This document shows positions 8,713 through 17,161 of a stretch of 17,161 nt of DNA, one piece after another. The number at the start of each line of letters is the position of its first letter. Position 1 is the stretch's first letter. A program made the position numbers and the translations under genes. The stretch is from positions 1 to 17,161 of the forward strand of contig JANTQF010000523.1 in the NCBI GenBank assembly GCA_032988165.1, in the 5' to 3' direction. Under the pieces are notes generated by a model. The model saw only the letters and a list, made by a program, of their open reading frames with translations. It made no database searches and was not told the origin of the DNA. This DNA is from Emmonsiellopsis sp. PD_33 (lineage: Eukaryota > Ascomycota > Eurotiomycetes > Onygenales > Ajellomycetaceae).

Positions 8713-11700
8713 ATGGCGACCCGCCGTGGGCTCTTGTTGGCGCTGCTTGTTTGGACCATGTTGTCCCTACAAGCTATTGCTTCCGCCTTCCCCCCTGGTG
8801 TCCTAGTAAATCCACTCCGAAACCCGTCCAAAAGCGAGGCTCCAGGCCCTCTATTTGGCAGAGGCTTTGAATCAACTATTATGGCTCCCTCGCGTGCAGC
8901 GAACGCCACGGAATCCGACATAGCTGAGGCCAGACGAATCGTCAAAGAGGCTATCCAGCAGGCTACTATCCATAACAAAGCTCGACTCGATCACCCGCGG
9001 AGAAATAAATACAAGTTGAAACCAGGATCAAAAATTTCGTCTCGTGCGGAAATCGATGGAGAGGCCCCGCCCCTTTTCAAGATCACGGAGGAGGTGGCGG
9101 CTGCAGCTGCGCTCGTGGCGGAGGTAGATGCTTTTGCGGAGGCGATGGATATTACCAAACCCAAGCGCGATTACTCCCATATCGATGCTTTGTACAATCG
9201 TCCGGCCGAGAAACAGGCAGATACGTTTTGGATGGAGGAGATTGAACGAAGAGGGAGCTGGCCGTTTGGGAATGATCCTTCCTTTAAGGTGTTATCTTTG
9301 CATTCTCAACGACTGTAATCGGAATTCGTTTTGCTGAGTACCAATCTAGGTTTTCCGAAACGTGAAAGAATATGGAGCGGTTGGTGATGGGATTAGTGTA
9401 AGCCTCGAGCCTGACAGCGCACATGATTAGTACTTACAATTGCATAGGATGATACCGAAGCCATTAAGCGGGCTATTGCAGATACCGGAACTTGTGGCGA
9501 GAGGTGCAATGGTGCTACGACCAAAAATACAATCGTGTATTTCCCATCCGGTGAGCTCGAGCACGATATCATCGCAGTGACAGGCTACTAATTAACCTTT
9601 TAAAGGGACCTATCTTGTTAGCTCTACCATCGAGGCTTACTTTGGAAGCCAGTTAATCGGAAACGTAAGTAATCCTGGGAATCAAGGGGAAACTACTAAC
9701 AAGTTTAGGCAAATAACCGTCCTGTCATCAAAGCTGCTGCTTCGTTTGTTGGACTTGGGGTTCTTTCAACTGATCACTATGTTGAGAATGGCGGTACCGG
9801 TCCTGATGGGAACGCAAAAGAATGGTATATCAACACCGTGAGTACATATGCACTACTAAAGAGCCAAGAAATAAACTGATTCCTTTCCATAGGCCAATTT
9901 CTACCGGCAGATTCGAAATTTCAGAATTGATATTACGGACACCAACCAGGGCGCCTATGTTGCCGCGCTCCATTATCAAGTGGCCCAAGCTACCAGCCTA
10001 TCGCAAATTGATTTTATAGTGTCCACCAATCCGGGGACCACCCAACAGTCCATTTGTAAGTGATTTCGGAGGCTGTTTTTGAGACGCCAATGCTAACCAT
10101 GTCTAGTTTCTGAGAATGGTAGTGGCGGAGTCATGAGCGATTTGACTTTCACCGGTGGGAATTTTGGCATATGTGAGTGAAACGAGGCTCCCTGATCACC
10201 CTAGACGAAGTAATAACTGGTAAATAGATGGAGGAAATCAACAATTCACAGCACAGAGACTTAGGTTCACGAACTGCAAAACGGCAGTGGCACTAATTTG
10301 GGACTGGGGATGGGTAAGTTCATACATGGATCATTAGCTGTGTTTTGCATATTATGAGTGTCAGCGTTGCGAGACTACACAAACATAGCTAACAGATTCC
10401 AGCTTTGGAAAAACATTGAAATCACTGGCTCTACGGTTGGCTTTAGGCTTACATCAGAAGACAACGTCGCACGCATTGGATCAATTATGGTTATGGATTC
10501 AACATTTAGAAACACAGACACGGCAATTCTTACCTTCCCAGCCTCATCTGAGGCTGCTAGAGGTACCACTGGCATCACACTTGACAATATTGCTTTCGAA
10601 GGTGTGAACAAGGCTGTGGCAGATAACCAAGGGAAAGTTTATCTTCCTGGGAGTGTGAACAGTGTCGACTCATGGGCATTGGGTCCGGTGTATTTTGATA
10701 TCGCTGAGCGAGATGTCACGCTGGGGATGGCCTTTGACACTCCACGACAGTCAAATATGCTGGCTGATAAGACGTCTCTCCCCAAAGCACCATACTTTGA
10801 GAGACCCAAACCTCAGTACGGAACTATACCAGTAGGGAATTTTGTTCACATGAAAGATTATGCTAAAGGTTTTGCTGTCTAGTCTTCTGTTGTTACTGTT
10901 TGCTAATACCGAATAGGCGATGGAGTAACCGATGATACGATGGCATTCCAAGCAGCCGTGAATGAATTTGCTTGCAGTGATAAAATTATTTTTGTCGATG
11001 CGGGTTCTTATATCCTGACGAATACCATTACGATCCCAGCCGGTGCACGAATCGTTGGGGAAGGCTGGTCCCAGCTCGTAGCTTCAGGCTCAAATTTCCA
11101 AGATGCGAGGTGAGTTCATTACTGTTGGTTTGTGATTTCGTCGCTCACATTCTGGAATAGAGCACCACGCCCTCTAGTACGTGTTGGCCAAGCGGGTGAA
11201 AGTGGTAGTGTCGAAATCCAAGATCTCCTCTTCACCACCAAAGGCCCTACGGCTGGTGCAGTTCTGGTAGAATGGAACCTCAAAGCCGATAATCTAGGTT
11301 CTGCTGGCATGTGGGGTATGTCCCAACTTTCGTACATAGTACATCTCCCATCTTGTCGGGGCTACGACTAACTACCAAAATAGATTGCCACGTCCGTACT
11401 GGGGGAGCAACTGGCACGGATCTCACCTCAGCGGAATGTCCAGCTATCAAGGACGGCATAAATGAGAATTGCAATGCTGCCAGCCTCATGATGCACATCA
11501 CTGCGCCCGCAGCTGGCTATTTTGAGAACGTCTGGCTCTGGAACGCTGACCATGATATTGACGATCCAGATTTACAAAATGATAATAATACCATGGTAAG
11601 CATATGGCGCGGCTGAAGTTGATATATAGCTGATTTACTATCGCAGATCCAATGCTCCGTATACACTGCCAGGGGTCTGCTTGTTGAGAGCACGGACCCA

Positions 11701-13978
11701 ACCTTTTTGTACGGAACATCCTCAGAGCATGCTGTTTACTACCAGTATAACTTTTACCGGGCCAAAAACGTGTTCGCAGGCATGATACAAACAGAATCGC
11801 CGTATTATCAACCAACTCCTAAGCCACCTGCCCCGTTTCAAGATGCTGTTGGAGCGCTGCCCGGCGACCCTGACTACTCCTGCCATAGCGGCACAGGATG
11901 TGACTCTTCGTGGGCACTTCGGATCATAGAATCAAGCCAGATCTATATTGCAGGAGCTGGCTTATACTCTTTCTTCACCACTTATACACAAGAATGCAGT
12001 AAGCCCCTCCCAACGAGACCCCCACATTTTTTTACAGCCCACTAATCGCCTTTCTAATATTCATACTGGTACTAATAATTTCTAGTTGGTTCTCGAACTT
12101 GTCAGAACGCTCTGATACAACTTGAAGGAAATCAGAGAAATGTTCGAATCCACAACCTTGTGACTATAGGTGCCACCAATATGATCGTATCCGGTGAAAA
12201 GAAAATTCCGGCCAGTGATAACTTGGCTGTGGACTTCCACCCATATTGGAGTCAGATTACAGTTATCGACCCCATTCACAATAATGAAATCCAAAGGTTG
12301 GCTAACCAGGTGAGCCTTCAAAAAACGAAACGTGATTGCCAGGATGTCCCTCCTGAAGTTAGCGTACCTGGAGGTGTTTATCCACCGGAGCTTCCCATTG
12401 TCGACGTGGGTGGTAATGCAAATCATGGGTACTTAACGTTGGTGAATGGGTCTCCGTACAAATGGACGCTTAGCTACAATCATTCCTATCAAATGGATCA
12501 ATGGAAATGGCACGATGTCCCTGCCGGTAATTACACCCCGTGTTATTTGTTGAGTAATCATTATTAATTATATCGTGGTAGGGGAATCCGTGCAATGCGA
12601 ATGGGAGTTTGCACTCAATCTGAACATGGTTGATGATAAAGCCGAAGCATACTACAAACTTGATGGGACGGATAGAACGTTTCAACTCCAGGCCAGGTAT
12701 TATCAGGATGATCCCGACAACCCCTTCCGCCTCCATGTTCTGTATGATGGAATAGAGACAAAGGACGTCGCCAAAGGCACCACTATCAATTATCCTACTA
12801 GAGGGGGTTTGGGAGATATGAGAGCCATTAACTGGGTCCTTACTGGAAGCGAAAAGGATGGATATTGGTCCAGCCACAAACCGCCTATTGCCTGGATGTC
12901 ATCGATACTCAACATTATCGGTGGTCGAAAGCTGAAACATGTTTGCATGCCCGGAAGCCACGATGCTGGGATGTCAAAGATTGATGGCCATACCCAGTGT
13001 CCGTGGCCCACCTTTTCCTACTTTTTTTAGACAAGCGATGCTAATATTGTTTAGTCGCCAACGAAGGTAATACGCAAACGCAGTTCCTAAACATCTACGA
13101 CCAACTAAGAAGAGGTTCTCGGTATTTCGACATCCGCCCCGTCATTGGCAATGGAGGAAAATACCTCACAGGGCATTACAGTAACATAGATGTGCTGAAC
13201 ATTGGATGGCAAGGCGGTAATGGGGAGTCTCTCCAAGAGATTGTGGATGAGATAAATAAGTAAGAAGGAGTTTTTCCCGGGTTTGATCTTTTACTGATGT
13301 ATTGTTGCCAGGTTTACTGCCGAGCACGCCGAATTAATTATTCTCAACCTCGACCTAACCCTTGATACTGACAATGGCTATAAACCATTCAACGACGAAC
13401 AATGGAATGGGGCTTTTGATATCTTTGAAGGCCTCAACAACCGTCGTCCCAACTTGGAGGGCGATCTGAGTGACAAGACAATTGAAGAGTACATTGGCGG
13501 TGGAAAAGCTTGCGTCATTCTCATTTCATCGGGCGGGAAAGTGCGGCCAGAAAAGGGGATATATTCCACTAGTCAATTTCCAAAATATGACAGCTACTCC
13601 AACAGTGATGATATTTCCGCCATGGCCGATGACCAGATCGCAAAACTAAAGGGAAACCGCAACATTGTCTCAGGTGACGCAGACCGTAAAGACGTCTTCC
13701 ACGTATTCTCCTGGACCTTGACCCTGACCCGTATCCTTGACCGGACCATTGCAGAGCAATCGATTGAACTGGCATACGACCCACTCTTTTGGCGCGGATA
13801 CTCTGCCTTTACCCCATTCTCGTACCCAAATGTTATATACATGGACTTTATCGGCAGCGCGGAACAAGATGCGAGAACATATGAGAAGGCGAATGGAGAG
13901 GTGACGGCGTTGGCGATGGCCGTTAATATGGATATTGCGAGTCAAAACTGTTATGTTGGAGGTGGGTCAATTGTTTGA
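8713..13978 (+). CDS. Secreted two-domain enzyme: GH55 beta-1,3-glucanase fused to PI-PLC-X-like phosphodiesterase
   Basis: My model has 17 exons: 8713-9288, 9350-9397, 9448-9550, 9606-9664, 9709-9837, 9893-10055, 10107-10172, 10228-10313, 10403-10868, 10917-11109, 11161-11315, 11384-11595, 11647-11998, 12086-12526, 12582-12998, 13055-13259 and 13312-13978. The coding length is 4338 nt, or 1445 aa, and all introns are GT-AG. Residues 1-25 form a signal peptide ending in Ala-Ser-Ala, and 26-192 are a helical lead segment. GH55 follows as two beta-helix halves, each opened by a GDG-x-(S/T)-DDT motif (about 203 and 566). Glu779 (SSEH) and Glu802 (QTESPY) are spaced 23 apart, like the two glutamates implicated in Phanerochaete Lam55A catalysis. 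From about 984 a beta-rich segment (LVNGSPYKW...SYQMDQW) leads into the PLC-X fold: PGSHDAGM with His1143 and Asp1144, FDIRP with Arg1183, and GHYS with His1196, then GWQGGNGES and ELIILNLDL. The domain is the Ca-independent single-X type. No GPI signal is seen, so release to the wall or medium is likely. Substrates are inferred from the families. Confidence 0.88.
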
Positions 13979-14554
13979 TATGATGTAATTCCCTGGCGGG
14001 CAGCGGGATACGGGTTATGGTTGTATGTTTTCAACGTTTATGGGTTTCTATTAATTTCCGGGGTTTTGGGAGGATCTGTCCAGCATTCAATGAATATGGA
14101 ATGGATGGCGTGTGTGTATGCGAATACCCTGAGTATATTTTGCTTCTTTATTGTATATAATGTACCAAAGTATAGCCAATCTTTTTAATTAATTTTATAT
14201 GAGATATTTGTTTCACGCTGAAAACCCCGTTGTTCAGTTTGAAGCACCTGTCCACTCTAAAAGAAACTATTCTGCGTCCTTTAAATCGAAGCCTAATGAC
14301 TCATATTTATGGACGGAGGAAAGGGAGATAAGTATATTGTCGTTTAATCACGCGAGGAACATGAACCAAGCTTTATTGCCTGCTACCATCGTTCATACAC
14401 AACTGTATATCCACCTCTCTCTCTAGATGTAGAATCTATAATAGGAAATAAACATGGCATCTATCCGGCAACCCGCCCCCCTCAACAACCACCCGCTAAT
14501 CTATGCTTCCAACCACAGATAATGAACCACCAACAAATCATCCACGACAGAAAT
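13979..14554. other. 3' UTR region between convergent GH55-PLC and transporter genes
   Basis: These 576 bases lie between two stop codons of genes facing each other. They are AT-rich, with TATATAAT-like stretches near 14153-14162 that could serve polyadenylation of the plus-strand transcript. Short open frames on the plus strand from 14503 are antisense to the transporter tail and not convincing. No RNA gene is seen. Confidence 0.55.
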
Positions 14555-16389
14555 TCAATAAATATACAAAAACTCATTATTCTCTCGGTCCGTCAGATCC
14601 AAAAATGCATTATCTCCCAACCTCTGCCCACTCCCACCATCCGCTTCTTCACCCCCCTCATCAAGGCCCACATACCTATCCCCCATCGACCGATCCACAA
14701 TAACCGCCTGCTTCCCATCCGCCACCCGCCTCTTCTCCTGCATCTTATTCAGCATCCACAAATTCGCCACCTGGATCACCACCACCGCCGCCAGCGTGAC
14801 GAATATCCCCAACACAGCCCGTAGGCCCGGGTGGTAGCGCGGCGCGTCGTCGTTGGTAAATAGTAAAGGTCCGATGATGTTCCCCGCCGACGCGCCGGCA
14901 TTGTACAGTGACATGATGATGGATTTCTTCGTCGTGCCGCCTGTGTTTCCCACGATCCACGCGACGATGAGCGGGTTGGCGCCGAATAGGAAGGCGAGGA
15001 GGTAGTATGCGACTAGCAGGGCGGCTTGTTGCTTTGGGGTGCGGTCGAGGACGTAGAGCATGGCTAGGCCGGCGATGACGGGGAGGACCAGGGCGACTAG
15101 CACGGCGGATTTGAGGCGGGCCTTTTGCGCCGCGTACGAGGCGAGGAGGATGATGAGGAACTGCACGGCGCCGAAGGGGATGTTGAGTAGTGAGGTGAGG
15201 TATTTGTCGTAGCCTAGGCCGTTGAGGATTAGGGGGCCGAAGGTGTTGGTTACTGAGGCGCCGACGTTGTTGAGGAGGCTCATGCCGATCCAGATGTAGG
15301 TTTTTGGCTCGAGGAGGGCTTCGATGACGTGCTTCCATTTGAATTCGCGAGAGCCGGTGCCGGTTTGGTTGGCGCGGAGGCGCTCGATGGCTTGGATCTT
15401 TTCCTCGGCGGTGAGGAAGCGGGCGCTCGGGATGTCGTTGTCTAGTTTCCAGTAGATGAAGGGGACGGTGATGAGGGTTAGTAGGCCGACGAAGAGGAAT
15501 ATTCTGGTGGGAAGTTAGTTGGTTGGCTAGTGCTCTGAGATCTAAAGATGGGAGCTTTACATTTGCCATGATTGGAGCCGATCTGATGGGATATGTCCGA
15601 GACCGTACGAAATAGCCGATGCCACTATTGTTGCGAGGCCATTGGTGCCGTACCATGCTGCTACGCGGATTGGCTGTTCTGCGCGTCGATACCACTGGCT
15701 TGTGATTACACTGAATAAGGGCAGGCATCCCGCCTCGAAGAGGCCTAGGAAGAACCGGCTTGCGAGAAGCCCTGCATAGTTATGTGATGCTGCCATGGTG
15801 GCCTGGGCGAGTCCCCATCCAAACACCAGGGCTGGCATGAGGATGCGGTGCGGGACTTTGACGATCAGGATCATTGAGAAGGGCTGCCATGCTAGCTGGG
15901 CAATGGGGGCGATAGAGCCCACGAGTGAATATTGATTTCCCGTTAAGCCAGTGTCTTCTTGGAGCCCGAATATGGCGCCGTATCCGAGGACGGTTTTATC
16001 AAGGATCTATATGGAACGTTAACAGTGGATTTGGATATCTTTTGGTTTCCTAGACTTTTGTACACACATACCTGCAGGAAATACACCCAAACTAGAATCG
16101 CAAGTATGACCTTATCGGTTTTGCGGCGGATGCGATTGTTCTTGAAATATCACAGCTTTAGCATCGCGCCTGTTACTGACGTCCTGATGGGTTTTCGAAA
16201 CTCGTGCTGGATTAACATAGGAAAAGTAGGCCCTACGTCTTCTTCAGTGATAGCAACCCGCCTGTCCCCGATGATTGCGAGGGCAAGGTCCCCGTGCATG
16301 GCGGCTTTGGGCTCGGTAGAGGAGCCCCCCGCGTCTTCCGTCTCCTCCACATGTGGCTGGGGCGGATCTGCTAGCTTGGAGACAACCAT
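14555..16389 (-). CDS. MFS transporter, anion:cation symporter (Dal5-like) family
   Basis: This is a four-exon gene on the minus strand: 16389-16237, 16140-16072, 16006-15561 and 15503-14555. It encodes 538 aa, and the three GT-AG introns restore frame exactly. A hydrophilic N-terminus (about 1-58) leads into TM1 (VILAILVWVYFLQ), followed by ILDKTVLGYGAIFGL with the TM1 Asp common in this family. Residues about 159-193 carry the family signature around GLFEAGCLPLF, SQWYRRAEQ and AAWYG. The second half shows GYDKYLTSLLNIPFGA, then the NTGGTTKKS and YNAGASAGNIIGP blocks. The tail ends near FLDLTDRENNEF, as in relatives. Around 12 membrane helices are expected in the plasma membrane. The family (TC 2.A.1.14) moves small organic anions such as allantoate, nicotinate, pantothenate, biotin precursors or dipeptides; the substrate cannot be read from the sequence. 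A TTGATAG (GATA-factor type) site lies upstream near 16575. Confidence 0.9.
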
Positions 16390-17161
16390 GATGGTGTGTG
16401 TATGTTATGTTTGATCCTTAATTGTCACAGAAGTGAAAGGAAAGGAGGATGCGAAAGGGACAAAAGAAAAAGGTGGAGGGAGATGGGAGGAAGATCACAA
16501 GCTCGGGGATATCCTTGTCATCCATAGCAGAAATCTTGTCGGCCCATGCAGAGAGATCTGGTTGCATGCCGGCTATCAAAGCGGACATTAGTTAACTCCC
16601 TGCAGGAGGAGAGCCATACACACCCGAGCTGCTGAGCGGGTATAACGAAGCCGTTCGGCTTCCCCGCATTTCAGGAGCGATTTGTAAGGCTATGCATATG
16701 GGGACTCCTGGCATCGCCTTGGAAGTTGGAGTCGGCTGCAATCCTTTGCCGGGGGAGCGGGGAGGATGGGATGGGGTGTGCCATTATTTGCTGCTGGCAG
16801 CTGCTGGTCAGTCCGGGTTTGAGGTTTTTGATGGGCGTGGAATCACGAAACGGCCTCCGGAAGGTTACAATAAGGTTAACCTTCAATCCTTAATGCAGGA
16901 TTGGTTATGTTTGTTTTTTCCTTTTCTTGTGGGCGCACCACTCAAGATGTTGGCCTTGTTCTGGGCAGATGATTCCTGGTTTTGCTTTTGGGAGCGTACA
17001 GTTCACCTGACCATGAGAATTGGTTGGCTGACCACACTAGGCAGGGTCAGCTGACCAAGTTAAGCAAGGCCTAGTGCTGCACCAGTCAAATGGTCAGCTG
17101 ACCTCTTATTAATACAAGCTATTACATGAAGAATACTAAAATTAAAATTAAATAATTATTA
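16390..17161. promoter_or_regulatory. Upstream region of the transporter and AT-rich window end
   Basis: The first few hundred bases should be the transporter promoter and 5' UTR, read on the minus strand; the purine-rich plus strand near 16430-16490 corresponds to a pyrimidine-rich leader. The 16692-17054 open frame has no recognisable motif. The last 130 bases hold a cluster of CTGACC words and palindromes, then AT-rich sequence running off the window. Confidence 0.5.
17007..17103. repeat. CTGACC cluster with two identical 12-bp palindromes
   Basis: GGTCAGCTGACC, a perfect palindrome, occurs at 17045-17056 and 17092-17103. Single CTGACC words precede it at 17007-17012 and 17028-17033. Start-to-start spacing of CTGACC is 21, 23 and 47, close to multiples of about 23. 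Such iterated words can mark transposon ends or a dimeric protein's binding array. Confidence 0.6.

Noticed and set aside
12575..13978. PLC-like part as a separate gene starting near 12575
   Set aside because: There is no ATG-led start with a signal peptide there. The PLC-associated beta-rich segment begins upstream in exon 14, in frame with GH55, so a separate gene would lack its own N-terminal part.
14745..15728. 327-codon Arg/Pro-rich minus frame
   Set aside because: It is a shadow of exons 3 and 4 of the MFS transporter in another frame and crosses an intron; its composition is unlike a folded protein.
1..17161. CRISPR array, rRNA, bacterial-type operon or biosynthetic gene cluster
   Set aside because: No spaced direct repeats, no rRNA signatures and no core biosynthetic enzyme; the splicing pattern is that of a fungal nuclear genome.

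Overview
The window looks like nuclear DNA of a filamentous ascomycete, most likely an Eurotiomycete (Aspergillus/Penicillium type). The signs are short GT-AG introns of about 48-90 nt, often with CTAAC/CTAAT branch points, an intron-containing tRNA-Met, long intergenic stretches, pyrimidine-rich promoters, and protein families typical of Pezizomycotina. The species assignment is inference.

Layout: (1) 1-1288: a tRNA-Met(CAT) with a 50-nt intron at 121-244, between a C-run tract upstream and a strong G-run tract downstream; the rest is non-coding. (2) 1289-1816, minus strand: a conserved disordered fungal protein of unknown function. (3) 2820-4028, plus: an HNH_2-like protein with apparently lost catalytic histidines and a very acidic tail. 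(4) 4029-5903: 1.9 kb without a gene between convergent genes, with six copies of AGTTAGT/ACTAACT. (5) 5904-6731, minus: a conserved fungal protein of unknown function. (6) 6732-8712: 2 kb without a convincing gene, serving as a divergent upstream region. (7) 8713-13978, plus: one 17-exon gene for a predicted secreted protein of 1445 aa. It joins a complete GH55 beta-1,3-glucanase (two pectate-lyase-like beta-helix halves) to a complete fungal PI-PLC-X/PLC-like phosphodiesterase. (8) 14555-16389, minus: a four-exon, 538-aa MFS transporter of the anion:cation symporter (Dal5-like) family, tail to tail with the fusion gene. (9) 16390-17161: the transporter promoter, ending in a cluster of CTGACC motifs and two identical 12-bp palindromes in AT-rich DNA, possibly a transposon edge.

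The centre of interest is the GH55-PLC fusion. The junction lies inside one uninterrupted exon, the 17 exons sum to a multiple of three, and the recognisable active-site residues of both enzymes are present. It could couple beta-glucan hydrolysis to cleavage of phosphoinositide or GPI-like lipid heads at cell walls, but that function is inferred. No biosynthetic cluster, CRISPR array or intact transposase gene is visible.
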